A DNA stretch of 64,000 nt, taken from contig NC_088311.1 of assembly GCF_910592395.1 (NCBI RefSeq), forward strand, positions 4,962,501 to 5,026,500, read 5' to 3'. Made by a program: the position numbers and the translations under genes. The notes beneath the pieces are model-generated. The model did not search any database, was not told where the DNA came from, and was given only the letters and a program-made list of their open reading frames with translations. Within the stretch, counting starts at the first letter, position 1. Every line of letters begins with the position of its first letter. The DNA is from Lineus longissimus. Its lineage: Eukaryota > Nemertea > Pilidiophora > Heteronemertea > Lineidae. Positions 35,238 through 50,200 of the stretch are shown here, piece after piece.

Positions 35238-38200
35238 ATGAAAGCGCCACTTGTTATAGCGATCATCGCGGTCATTGCCACCTTAATAGGAAAAGGTACA
35301 TCACAGTCAGGTAAGCAATAACACCCTTTTTTGGTTATTCAAAAGCACACATTTTTGAGGAGGCTCGCAGTTTAAACCAAAAAATAGTGAGTATAGATTA
35401 CCAGACGAAGATTATTACCTATACTCCACCAGGGTCATATAACGATCAACCGAAGGGTGCCACAGCAGCGAGGATGGTTACCAAAGTTGCTGGACAGCAC
35501 AGCCTAATGGACATGACTCCAAGTAGAACGTTTGCCTATATTTGCGAGAAGGAAATGACCGCAAGTAAGTTGATTTGTCGGTGCGCTACATATGCGTGTA
35601 TATACCCATTGTCGCTTTTCGATGTAATTTTTTTATTGATGGAAGTATTGGACACAATAGACACGGTGACTATAATTTTCCGGCCAGAAATATTTTTACT
35701 TTATGTTGTAATGTCAAATTCGTATTCAGATGTCGCAGGCGATGCACTCCCATCACTGTTGGTATAGCTTCTGTACGATGTATACGGTCTGGTAATATTT
35801 TTGGTTGCACATTTCAGAGCCAGAATGCAAAGATAATCCAAGGAGTAAGTACTATTTTGACAAACTTGGCAAATTATCATACATGATGCCGATATACGCC
35901 TGCGACTTGGCTTGCATTCGTTACCTATTTTATACTCTTGTTTTACCAATCTAACACCCGTTCTGAGTACTATTCAATTGATAAATATGCATATTGTCGT
36001 TCGATGTCATTCAGCATGTTCGATTTGAAAGGAAAAGGGGTTGGTGACACCAAGGTGTCCGATATCGTTACTTAATGTTCGGTAGTCTCATAGTATAGTT
36101 AACCGAGTGAATGATTTTTTATGTCCACATCAGTTGCAGATGCTACGGGCGCAAAATCGAAAAGTTCTGATGATGCAAAATCTACGGTGAAATGTCAAAC
36201 GGGCTTTGTTGGTCAGGCATGTAAATGTGACGTCAAATGTGACGGATCTTACTTCATCGATCAGGAAACTTGCGTTGCCTTTAACAGATACAGTGTCGGT
36301 GGTGTTAAGGTACGACCATTAGCCTGTCTCAAGGAAAATTTTCAATCATTCTCAATTTGTTCCTCAATATAAAAATCATTGCCTTACATGAATTGCACCT
36401 TCATTTTAAATTCAGATTATTTGTGCAAATCGAATACAAGCCAATTTCATTTCATTTAGAAGGCAATACACTTGGAGGAATAACAAACAAGGTTGTGTAT
36501 TGGCTTGATTCTCAGGAATGCATTACTTGATGGGAATCCTGCGGTATGTCAGTTTTGAATTGTTCTGGTACAGCGGCTACAAACAGCGCCAGTTTGACGT
36601 TACTAAAACTTGACCCGTTCGCTCGAGTTTTTCCCCTATTACGGATGGTACAAATGAATATCGACCACCAGCTTAACATGTTAAAATTCAATAATTCGCG
36701 TAACTTTTTTAAGGCTAAGGTGACCTGTATTGAGAAAGCTTGCGTGAAAAGTCGTATAAATCTTACCTCCGATGGATATGTTCCCGGCCCAACAGTGACA
36801 TGCCCTAAAGATTCTGAACTTGTATCATGTTCCATTTATTCTCCGTACGTATATTTCTCACCACATACTGTTCTCTGTTCGTTTGATTCAAATTACCGGC
36901 AATGAGATACCCGCGATTCTACTTTAATTACTTATAATAATTTTATTCGACCACTGTTTGCCCACTGAAACGAGAATTTCAGCATTACGTGTATGTCCGT
37001 CCTGAAAATAGCAGGACACCAGCCAGGCAGATAAGCATAAGGAACATCTTTAAACGGTATCAGTCAAATTTTGCGCTCAAATGTATAGTGACTGAAAGGA
37101 TTCTAAATGAAATGAAGTGGGAAAATCTAAGTTTGACTTGGTTGTAACATTTTGCTGTTAAGTGTGGAAAAATGTTCTGTAATGAATGAAAACAAAGCAA
37201 GTTTATTATTTTGTTTCGTCATTTCAGGTGGTCTCAATCTTACCCGTCTTTTATGACGACTAAAGTGACAGGCAACACTTGCGTTGGCCCCAGTCAATGC
37301 AAGAAATGTCGTGTCCAAGCAGTGTGTATTGCGAAAAAAGGTAAGTCACTACACACTATTCCTGGGGTAACCCCCCCCCCCCCCGCTCTCCAATGGTCTT
37401 TAACGCCCGACATTTATAGCGAAGCAATTCATCGTCGCCCAGTAATATTTCGATTTAGTGCAAAAATGACAATGACACCTCTTATTTCGTGATGCCTACT
37501 TCGATAATAGTGGACACAACAGACACGGTGACTATAATTTTTCGGCCAGAAATATTTTTACTTTATGTTGTAATGTCAAATTCGTATTCAGATGTCGTAG
37601 GTCAATGCATTCCCATCCCTGTTGGTAGCTTCTGTACGATGTATACGGTCTGGTAATATTTTTGGTTGCACATTTCAGAGCCAGAATGCAAAGATAGTCC
37701 AAGGAGTGAGTACTAATTTTGACAAGCTTGGCAAATTATCATACATGATGCCGATATACGACTGCGACTTGGCTGGCATTCGTTACCTATTTTATACTCT
37801 TGTTTTACCAATCTAACACCGGTTCTGAGTACATGTACTTATATTGTCGTTCGATGTCATTCAGCATGTTCGATTTGAAAGGAAAAGGGGTTGGTGACAC
37901 CAAGGTGTCCGATATCGTTACTTAATGTTCGGTAGTCTCATAGTATAGTTAACCGAGTGAATGATTTTTTTATGTCCACATCAGTTGCAGATGCTACGGG
38001 CGCAAAATCGAAAAGTTCCGATGATGCAAAATCTACGGTGAAATGTCAAACGGGCTTTGTTGGTCAGGCATGTAAATGTGACGTCAAATGTGACGGATCT
38101 TACTTCATCGATCAGGAAACTTGCGTTGCCTTTAACAGATACAGTGTCGGTGGTGTTAAGGTACGACCATTAGCCTGTCTCAAGGAAAATTTTCAATCAT

Positions 38201-41200
38201 TCTCAATTTGTTCCTCAAGATAAAAATCATTGGCTCACATGAATTTCACCTTCATTTTAAATTCAGATTATTTGTGCAAATCGAGTACAAGCCAATTTCA
38301 TTTCATTTAGAAGGCAAAACACTTGGAGGAATAACAAACAAGGTTGTGTATTGGCCTGATTCTCAGGAATGCATTACTTGATGGGAATCCTGCGGTATGT
38401 CAGTTTTGAATTGTTCTGGTACAGCGGCTACAAACACCGCCAGTTTGACGTTACTAAAACTTGACCCGTTCGCTCGAGTTTTTCCCCTATTACGGATGGT
38501 ACAAATGAATATCGACCACCAGCTTAACATGTTAAAATCCAATAATTCGCGTAACTCTTTTAAGGCTAAGGTGACCTGTATTGAGAAAGCTTGCGTGAAA
38601 AGTCGTATAAATCTTACCTCCGATGGATATGTTCCCGGCCCAACAGTGACATGCCCTAAAGATTCTGAACTTGTATCATGTTCCATTTATTCTCCGTACG
38701 TATATTTCTCACCACATACTGTTCTCTGTTCGTTTGATTCAAATTACCGGCAATGAGATACCCGCGTTTCTACTTTATTTACTTATAATAATTTAATTCG
38801 ACCACTGTTTGCCTACTGAAACGAGAATTTCAGCACTACGTGTATGTCCGTCCTGAAAATAGCAGGACACCAGCCAGGCAGATAAGCATAAGGAACATCT
38901 TAAAACGGTATCAGTCAAATTTTGCGCTCAAATGTATAGTGACTGAAAGATTCTAAATGAAATGAAGTGGGAAAATCTAAGTGTGACTTGGATGTAACAT
39001 TTTGCTGTTAGTGTGGAAAAATGTTCTGTAATGTATGAAAACAAAGCAAGTTTATTACTTGGTTTCGTCATTTCAGGTGGTCTCAATCTTACCCGTCTTT
39101 TATGACGACTAAAGTGACAGGCAACACTTGCGTTGGCCCCAGTCAATGCAAGAAATGTCGTGTCCAAGCAGTGTGTATTGCGAAAAAAGGTAAGTCACTA
39201 CACACTATTCCTGGGGTAACCCCCCCCCCCCCCCCGCTCTCCAATGGTCTTTAACGCCCGACATTTATAGCGAAGCAATTCATCGTCGCCCAGTAATATT
39301 TCGATTTAGTGCAAAAATGACAATGACACCTCTTATTTCGTGATGCCTACTTCGATAATAGTGGACACAACAGACACGGTGACTATAATTTTTCGGCCAG
39401 AAATATTTTTACTTTATGTTGTAATGTCAAATTCGTATTCAGATGTCGTAGGTCAATGCATTCCCATCCCTGTTGGTAGCTTCTGTACGATGTATACGGT
39501 CTGGTAATATTTTTGGTTGCACATTTCAGAGCCAGAATGCAAAGATAGTCCAAGGAGTAAGTACTAATTTTGACAAGCTTGGCAAATTATCATACATGAT
39601 GCCGATATACGACTTCGACTTGGCTTGCATTCGTTACCTATTTTATACTCTTGTTTTACCAATCTAACACCGGTTCTGAGTACTTATATTGTCGTTCGAT
39701 GTCATTCAGCATGTTCGATTTGAAAGGAAAAGGGGTTGGTGACACCAAGGTGTCCGATATCGTTACTTAATGTTCGGTAGTCTCATAGTATAGTTAACCG
39801 AGTGAATGATTTTTTTATGTCCACATCAGTTGCAGATGCTACGGGCGCAAAATCGAAAAGTTCCGATGATGCAAAATCTACGGTGAAATGTCAAACGGGC
39901 TTTGTTGGTCAGGCATGTAAATGTGACGTCAAATGTGACGGATCTTACTTCATCGATCAGGAAACTTGCGTTGCCTTTAACAGATACAGTGTCGGTGGTG
40001 TTAAGGTACGACCATTAGCCTGTCTCAAGGAAAATTTTCAATCATTCTCAATTTGTTCCTCAAGATAAAAATCATTGGCTCACATGAATTTCACCTTCAT
40101 TTTAAATTCAGATTATTTGTGCAAATCGAATACAAGCCAATTTCATTTCATTTAGAAGGCAATACACTTGGAGGAATAACAAACAAGGTTGTGTATTGGC
40201 TTGATTCTCAGGAATGCATTACTTGATGGGAATCCTGCGGTATGTCAGTTTTGAATTGTTCTGGTACAGCGGCTACAAACACCGCCAGTTTGACGTTACT
40301 AAAACTTGACCCGTTCGCTCGAGTTTTTCCCCTATTACGGATGGTACAAATGAATATCGACCACCAGCTTAACATGTTAAAATTTAATAATTCGCGTAAC
40401 TCTTTTAAGGCTAAGGTGACCTGTATTGAGAAAGCTTGCGTGAAAAGTCGTATAAATCTTACCTCCGATGGATATGTTCCCGGCCCAACAGTGACATGCC
40501 CTAAAGATTCTGAACTTGTATCATGTTCCATTTATTCTCCGTACGTATATTTCTCACCACATACTGTTCTCTGTTCGTTTGATTCAAATTACCGGCAATG
40601 AGACACCCGCGTTTCTACTTTATTTACTTATAATAATTTAATTCGACCACTGTTTGTCCACTGAAACGAGAATTTCAGCACTACGTGTATGTCCGTTCTG
40701 AAAATAGCAGGACACCAGCCAGGCAGATAAGCATAAGGAACATCTTAAAACGGTATCAGTCAAATTTTGCGCTCAAATGTATGTGACTGAAAGATTCTAA
40801 ATGAAATGAAGTGGGAAAATCTAAGTTTGACTTGGTTGTAACATTTTGCTGTTAGTGTGGAAAAATGTTCTGTAATGAATGAAAACAAATTCTAAAATAC
40901 CTTGGTACCGTAAAGTCAACTTTTAAATGGAAAATGCATAAGCCTCGTTCTGAGAGCGGAGTGTTTTGGACACGCAACCAAGATGCTCTACCAAAGTTCC
41001 CTCGGGTTGCACTAAAATGTGGAAACCATGCACACGTCACGTCAAAGGAATTTCACCTCACTTCAGAAGTTTGAGGCTCTCAAAACACTGCTTCAAACAC
41101 AAATCAGTCAAGGAAGCATCAACCACCCTAAGTTTTTTAATGAGCACTACACATATTTGCCGAGAAAAACGCTCCAAATAGCCCATTTGCGCGGATTTTA

Positions 41201-44200
41201 GCATCACTTGAGCGAGCCGATGCGGACTTCCTATGCGCGCTAACATAATGTAAACAACGGCGCTACCGGCGCTCCGGCCGGGCCGGCGATGGATGGAATT
41301 TGCCAAATTCGCACATATTCAAGTTATTTTCGTGGCCTATCTTTTTAAGTTTGAGGTATTTTAGAATAGAAATTGAACCCTCGGCTTCGGACCTTGGTTG
41401 CGTTACCAAGACACTCTCGGGTGGAGCTAAAATTTCGTCCAAACCCTCGCCTATCGGCTCGGGTTTGGACTGTATTTTAGCTCCACCCTCGAGTGTCTTG
41501 GTAACTCAACCAAGGTCCTCCGCCTCGGGTTCAATTCCTTAAGCAAGTTTATTACTTGGTTTCGTCATTTCAGGTGGTCTCAATCTTACCCGTCTTTTAT
41601 GACGACTAAAGTGACAGGCAACACTTGCGTTGGCCCCAGTCAATGCAAGAAATGTCGTGTCCAAGCAGTGTGTATTGCGATGAATGAAGAGCCGAAAAAA
41701 GGTAAGTCACTACACACTATCCAGGGGTAACCCCCCCCCCCCCCCTTTCCAATGGTCTTTAACGCCCGACATTTATAGCGAAGCAATTCATTCATTCGTC
41801 GCCCAGTAATATTTCGATTAAGTGCAAAAATGACAATGACACCCTTATTTCGTGATGTCTACTTCGATATGAGTGGATTTCAAAAACGACGGAAACCGAA
41901 CTGCCTAAGGTTTCAGTTTACCTTTCTTATGCATGTGTTTCATTTTTATGCACAAAGTGAATTTTCTTTGCAATTTGTTTCTTCCTCACCCTTCTTAACA
42001 TTCTCTACTAATACATTATTCATCTAGAGTATATTTCTCTTCCAGACTGTGCACCAGGCTACAGCCTGGATGTGAAAACAGATAGCTGTGTTGACCGTAA
42101 GTAACTATTCGCCTTTACTTGAATATTTCAAGTTCCTTCTTGTTACACTGAGGCGGACAGAGCTTTTATAAACCACAGGGTAAATGCATACAAGATTATT
42201 GCATGCATCATTGAAAAGCTATGCTTTTGTCTGAAGGTGCTTTTCTCTAGAATCTTCGTTGCAAGATTTGTTTTCCGTTGTCCAATACAGGGTATAGTCA
42301 GATTTGGATATTCCAACATCGACCTTCGTAGTGTAATTGACTTGCCCACCTAAACATGACAGTGGAAAAATGACAGAATGGTGACTACCATTGAAAAGCA
42401 ATGAAAAGATTTCGAAGCTTTTATATTACACATTACATAATATACGACGAATCATATATACACGATACATATTACATCCACGATACATATTCCAGTTTGT
42501 CCTGATTACCAACAGAAGTGGGATGGAAAGGAATGTGTCAAACGTAAGTAAACACTTGATCGGGAATGTGTGTGTGCGTGTGTTGGGGGGGGGGGGGGGG
42601 GGGGGTCATCGTGGTGCTTTGGATAAATTTCTCTATTACCTGAATGTCCATACATCTTTAGATCAATGTTGAGTAAAAAAAATTGGCAGATACCTCATCA
42701 ATGACTTTGGGGGAAAACCACGCTCAGCATTATTTTCTTATGGTAGTTCCGATGGACACTCGCAGTAAGTTTCGTATTCGGCACCTACTTGTTGTATGAG
42801 AGTATGTTCTCGTTCTTCAGGTTGCATCGCTAGCGAGAAATGGGACGGGAAGAATTGTGTTCTGAGTAAGTACGACAGTCCGCTCATTTATTGGGGAACT
42901 GTTGGTAAGCTTTTATCAGAATGATGTTTTTCTTCAGCCCTGACCTGAGCAAAAAATGGACGTCGACTTAAACGATCATGTCATTGGGCCCTTCTGTTTT
43001 CACCCTTTTCACTCGCCCAAAACATTATAGTGGGGCCTCCAAAGAAAGTTCTGGATAACTCTGCTCCTGATAAGTTGCGCTGGTGTGTACCGTTAAGGAT
43101 GATATATACTCCTATGTAAGCACTTGACGAGCCAAATGAAATCTCATTCGGTTATTCTTATTTTCTTCCAGGATGCCCGTTGCCGAATAAATACAATGTT
43201 GCCTTCAAAACTTGCGAAGAAAGTAAGCAGGGATTTCTTGGTATATACTGCATGTCCACTAACGTCGGACGATTCAATGAATTCATCATTGGATTTCAGT
43301 TATTTGCTAATGATTGACATTGTCTTGAACACCTCGAATATGAATCAATTCATCGCAGTATGCCGAGCAGCTAAAAACCGATACGTCTTTTATAAAACTT
43401 TGTGATAGATATCAGACCCATGCCGCACAATTTCAAACACATCACCTAACTATCTAGGGAATATAATTGTATATGACATCCATCCCACTCTCCATCTAGT
43501 ATGTAACTATGACCAAGTTACTACCTTGCTTATAGCTAAACCGTTTTATCTCTGTTCCGCTAATATCGGGATAGAGATAACGCGTTATTATCTCTTCACA
43601 TTTTTCACATTTTTCACATATTATGTGAAAAAAAATAACAATTATAAAGAAGTCTTGACGTATTTGACCGTCATGTGATTATCTGTAGGAATCTGCCGCT
43701 GTTTGGCCGCCGGGGATCCAAACTACATCCAATACGATGGGCAGAAAGTCGAATTCATGGGGAAATGTAAATACACCTTTACCAAGCTAAGAGGAGCAGA
43801 CAGTCACCAGAAGTGTTACTTTAATGTTGAAGAAAAGAATGTCGTTGCCGATTCTTCTGACTTGACCTATGTGAAGCTTGTTGATGTTCAGGTCGAAGAC
43901 ATGACCTTCAGATACAATGATCATACCAAGAACGTCTCCGTAAGTACCTTGAGCACGTTTTCATATTAGCTTTAGATATGCTGAGTATGACTAGGCTATG
44001 GAACCATGAAGCACAGTGATAGTCTATAGGACAGAAACGCAACCTGTCCCGTAGCCTGATTTCAATATTACCAAATGGCCCGTACATGTACGTAAAATAC
44101 TGATGAGGGTGATCCTGAAAGTTTATGCATCTATAGAAACAAGTTGGTGTATGAACCCATTTGATACGATTTTCTATTGATATCACAATTCTATGTTAAA

Positions 44201-47200
44201 GACATTTGTAAAAGATCGTCAAGTCCTTTATAATTGAGAAATGCATTGATGTTTAGTTGCTCTTATTGCTGTTGTTTCTATTGCAGATTAATGGAATCGA
44301 CGATACAAATAGTAAATTCCCAATGACCCTCAAAACAAAACAAGGGACCGATGTGATAGTCTCCTTTGCTAACCGCAAGTTCACGGTTGATGCCAGCGCC
44401 TGTGGTATGATCACATCGTACAGGGATTCCTTCCTCACAACAGACATCAAATCATCGCTGGGCAAACAGGTTGAGGGAATTTGTGGAACGTGTAATGGCG
44501 AAAAGAATGATGATCTCATTGGCAAAGGAATGAAGAAGTCAGGCAATTTCACAGTGTTTTCCTCGAGTTGGTCTGTTCCTGACGATTCGGGTCTCCCAGT
44601 CGAAGGGTAAGTAGACCTACACACCAGTTCCCGGGTCGAAATCCGTATAATATTGTGTGATTCTTTAATAAGATTCACAGAAAATTTTTCACAGCTTACA
44701 TACATGTACCTTCGTTGCAAGTTTTTTGACAGATTCTCAGTTACAAACCTCACAAAAATCTTGAAACGAATGTACATGACCCAACAATAAAACCATGTCG
44801 GAAGATATAACTAGCCAATCGAATAAAACCGTCGAGTCCTCTCTACGTACATCTGTATCATTACATATACCTACTTGACCCAAAGGAACACGCCACCATG
44901 CGGCAACTTAGCGACAGTTTTTCTAATGTGCGTAATCGCCGTCCCTTGGCTTTTGAAGGCACTGTACATCGGCTGATGTAAATGGTGACTGCTCAGTTGC
45001 CTGGGCCAAGAAAGTGCAGAACAGTAACCACTGTGGTGCCATCACAGACACGAACGGTTCATTCAAGACTTGCATCGCCAGTGGAAGCGTCGATGTAGAC
45101 AAGTTTAAGGAAAGCTGTGAATACGATGTATGTTCTGCCTCGAAAGGTAGCACGGCGGCTAAGGATGTACCCCTAGTTGTCTGCAAGACCTTGGCTGCAT
45201 TTGCTGATGCCTGTGCCGCACAGGGCGCTGGGGGTGTTTGGAGGAGCACCAGTTTCTGCCGTAAGTTACATTGTAAAATCATGCATAGAGCCTATAATAC
45301 CGCGTACTCTTGTCTTTTTGTCATGGAAACAGGCCCTACTTCATGTAAATGTATATCAAAGGTAATGGCGGCGAGTAATTTGAAGCCTGACTTCGTACAT
45401 GTATTGTGGAAAAGAATCTGAACTTCGCAGTCATGCATGCAGTCACAAAACACGAATGCCCCCTCTCACATCACCACTAGGATTCACACCCGAGGCAGTA
45501 CCAATTCGTTCAACCATAAGCTGTTATTCTTTTATCCCCACTAGCCCTGAAATGTGAAACAAATGAATACTACTCCCCAAAGAAGTATGCTGGGTGTGAA
45601 AAGACTTGCGAGAACAAAATGGTATCCACGAAATGCGCCAAGGGCGAACCTGAAGATGGTTGTACGTGTAAGAATAGCTATGTCAGACTAGGGAATAAGT
45701 GTGTTCACCCGAGGGAGTGTGGATGTGAAGTCGGCGATGGTCAGCACCTTGATGTAAGTAAAATGAGGAAACGAGTGACTATATTCCGACGATTACACTC
45801 GGTAAAATGCGATGTTACAAAGACGTGGTTAAAACATAAACTACGTTAGTATTACAAAGAATAAAAAGAACCCCCTCAGTGAATCAGAAATTCAAATTGT
45901 AGATTTCACGAACTGAAAAACAATTAACAGAATTCCGATGGCTTTCACAAGGAATGCATTTTTATTACGAAGTTTGCCACAGTTCCCTAACAGTCACAGT
46001 GAATGCTAGTCATTCTAGTAAGTACATGTAGCAACATCGAAACCATGTATTAGATTCCCAATTCATGCTCATTAGTCCTCCTGATAATGAAGTGTCGTTA
46101 TTATCAAACCTATTTTCAGAGTGGCGAATCTGTGGTACTGGTCGGCTGCAAAACCAAGTACGAATGCTCAGCTGAAAGCGTGTTGAAGAAAGTCGATTTC
46201 CCCGCCTGCCATGATGATGCGACTTGCTCTGTCGTGAAAGGAGCGTACGCCTGCAAGTGTAATGATGGATTTGATGGGAACGGACATGATTGCAAGTCGA
46301 GTAAGTTCAGTACAGTATGTGTCGGATGAAACTGTAAACCGTAGTCCATTCTGGCTGAGTGTATGCCAAGCAAGCCAAGGATGCAATACGCAGATGAAGT
46401 GACATTTCCCGCTGTCAAATGTTCACAGATAAGAAGCTATCAATTATAATCGTATGATGATGCCGATTGTCTCAGTACCTGCTGCGCGGCATGATTAACG
46501 GACTTTGATTCTTAAAACCCAACTTTCAATGGCAAATAATATACTGTAGGTTCTTTTGGTAAACTCGACAGTATGCATCAGTAACGCCAGCAAATATCTC
46601 ATTCTATCAAGTAGCGATTTCTTTGTCAAATACGAACGTCTTTAAGACAGCAATTAGGCACTAAAAGAAACGATACCATGAATCATGAACTGCACACCTT
46701 ACAAACTGTTTGTGTTATAACACAGAATGCCAGAAAGCTGAAGAAAAGTGGGACACGAAGTCATCTAAATGCATTCTCCGTGAGTATGCGTTTTACTTTC
46801 ATCTTTCATCGATTGGGTAAGCAACCTTTTTTTTACAACAACGAAGCCTTCCCCAAGGTCTGGTATGAACACAGTGACAGTCGTCATGGCAAACAACCTA
46901 AAAATGTAGTGTATAGCATGAGGTTGCCTGTCCGAACGCATTTTCCATTACACTCATCGTGGGTTGGGTTAATTCTCTGATTGTGTGGCCTGGTTTTCTA
47001 TGATTTCTAATTACCGATTCCTTTTCCAGGTTGCCCTGACGAAGACACCAAATGGCATATCAAATCAATCTCGTGCATTCCTAGTAAGTTGACTTATTTT
47101 AAAACAAAGCCGTGCGCGGTAGTCATATTATTACAATGATATTTAGTGATATAATCGACACAGATGTGGTACACTGTACATGTATATCTATATTATTTCC

Positions 47201-50200
47201 CATGACCGGTGAGGCCGAAACAAAATTTGAACACACAATTGTATACCGAATTGTTGACCTCCCTTGATTTCAATTAAATTTCAAATGAATATTTTCTCAA
47301 TGTCATCGTTCTACAACCCTGATGAAAGAAATCTATACATGTACAGATTTTCCCGCCTGCTCACAAAGGTCAAATCATTTACAGGATGCCCCGATATTCA
47401 GACTAAATGGGACGGCAAGATATGCGCACTGAGTGAGTAAACTATAATTATTCTGGTTTCAATAGCTTCATCTTCATCTTCTTCTTTTTCTTCTTCTTCT
47501 TGTGAATAACAAAGGAAAGGTTAAAATTTCGTATTTGGATTATTCTGATAGGCCAGCAATCACAGATAAAAAACTGCAGTTGTTGAATCATAAAATGACT
47601 ATAATGAAGACTTTTTTTCAATTGCCGAATGCTATGTAATCTATTGCCCATGCGCTTGCTTCATTTCGTGTCAATAAATTCCAATGTTAAAATCGTATAA
47701 AACTTATCTGTTGTTCCATATCATCTCCTAGGGTGCCCTAACCAAGACGAACAGTGGTCCAGCGTGAAGTCAGCGTGCATTCTACGTAAGTAAACCCAAT
47801 AAATTATCTGCCGAAACGTACCGTAATATGTGCTGTGATCGCAAGTAAGTACCGGTTAATACTGTAATGATGTTGATGGTATCTATGATACGACAAGCTA
47901 AATGCTCATTTGAATAAGCATCTTATAATATTCCTTTTTTTCAGGTTGCCCCGATGTTAACACCAAATGGGACCAGATGCAAGGCAAATGTGTTGACCGT
48001 AAGTATTGGCTGAAACATATATTGTGTTCTTTGTTACTTTGCAAGTGTATTGATGACAAACTGTCTATGGTAATGATGTATATACATGTACACTGTAGTT
48101 TCCAAAAAAATATTAAATGCCGTCCTGTAGTAATGTCATCCTATTTCTTAAATATTCGCTTCTTTGACACCATTTCTCGACTTATGGTAGATGATTATCT
48201 TGGGCTGACTAGCTCCTAAGTCTTAGGATCGCGCACACATAATCCGCCATCCAAATGTGGGATTATGTCTTCAAATTTAGGATAGCACGACACTCCACCA
48301 GCTGTTAAAAGAAGATTCATATCAGGAAGACAGGGCATGGTACGAGAATTACGGTAAAATGTACATGTTTGTTTTATTTTCTTTCGTTCTCAGGATGTGC
48401 GAGTCATATGCAATGGGATAACCAACAGAAAAAATGCACAAGTCGTAAGTATGATATAAAACAGTGACTTTGAAATAAGCAAAACATTGTAAATCAAACT
48501 TCAAAATAAAATCATAAAATCTCTTCCTCAACCGCCTCATCGATAATGAAGCCATTTAATTTTTTTTTAAAGGAAACACCTTTTACCTCTAAATTATCTC
48601 AAATTTGAAGGTAAACAATGTCAAATCGTCAGTGTTTCCCTCCGGGTGATGGTAGTAACGTATCTGTTGCTGTTTTTCCAGGATGTGCGGCAGCTGACAA
48701 GTGGGAAGAAACCAAAAAGAAATGTACACCCAGTAAGGAGGCATTGCAGTGTTTTACTTCAGTAATAATCGGTGGTACCAATTTTGGTACATGTGAATGA
48801 TTGAAGAGATCCTTGGCATTCGTTAAGGTGGCTGTAGGTTCGACCATTGGTGAGGTTGTAGTTTGGACTATCGGCGGGCCAACACTATTTCATATATGTT
48901 TTCGTAAGAAAGACACGTTACCTTTACTAGCATCCCTCCATTCGAGAGTAAATATGTTTATCGCTGGCATGGTAGAGATGAATCAATGATGTGAAGGGAG
49001 GCAAAGAGCGCTGGTTACTTTGCGGCAGCCCGACTGTTATACTATTACAAAAGCCGTTCAACTGGATAACGAGGTTGACGAACCTGTGGATATGGCTACA
49101 AGAAGAAGGCCTGCTAATTGCTGTACCAGGACAAGAACGATAGAATACAACAAACCGTGTCTGATAATTGGATTTATTCAATTTTCAGGATGTCCATCCC
49201 ACCAGGATTGGAAGACTGACAAATGCGAAAACAGTAAATAGTGTTTAAACGCTTGACATGCCTTTTATCATGGACCAAATATACTCGAAACTGGTTTCGA
49301 AACAAAATGGATGCATTTTCGAATGTCATACAGTCATGTAATCATCACTTCAAATTTCACCGGTGTAATTTGACATGATATATTTCGCCTATCACATAAA
49401 GCAACACCGTAGTAGGCCCATAAGGTCAAGAAATTATCGAGTGTTGTAGCCTTATAACTCTTGGCACTTACTTCGATCAACTGTTTTAATGTCTAGGTAT
49501 TTCTGTTCGGATATATCATGCATTGATTGTAGCATGGCATCATATCTATTCTATTGTAGAATGCCCAACGGGAGAAAAATGGCACGATCCGACCAACAAA
49601 TGCTTCCAAGGTACGGTCGATGTTTTGTAAGATTTGACTGCAAAGACTTTCATGTTATAACTAACACAAACTTCCAACTTCCGAGCCAAATACAGTATAG
49701 GTAGATTCATCGTCCACTCTACCATTTTAAGTCTCAAGGGTTTCTAGCATTTGAAAAAAACGTTGACTACCACGATAATCAGATGATTTCTTGCATCCTC
49801 TACCTTAAGTTATCTATGTAATCATCTGTGCTGGGCTAATGCATCTTACTACGGTCAGAGGCAAAACAAAAGGAACTTTTCTCTTAACACTTCTGCACTG
49901 ATTTGCTGGTGTATGGTATGGTATGGATCAGAATCGTACGTTACCGAATTCTCCACCCAAATATGTTCCACCACGTCTGGTGTCGTGTTTTTTTGTGGGT
50001 CTTAAGCCAAAGCTGGAGGGGTTCAAACATATCAGTTGTATTTCTGTAACTGCCTTTCACCCCTTTCAGACGTCATCTATCCAAAGACAGAGGGAGGCAA
50101 TGGCCAGGAGGCTCCCTGTGTTATACCTTTCTTGTATGGCAGCAAATGGCAGGAGGACTGTGTACAGGGAAAAGAGAAGATGTGGTGCTCAACTACGGAA

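Noticed and set aside
36512-40601. Open frames of 107 (-) and 119 (+) codons recurring identically three times (36512-36905, 38363-38756, 40208-40601)
   Set aside because: They recur only because the whole genomic unit is triplicated. They overlap the true exon of the Cys-rich unit and its intron, lack splice support, and the plus frame runs past the exon donor.
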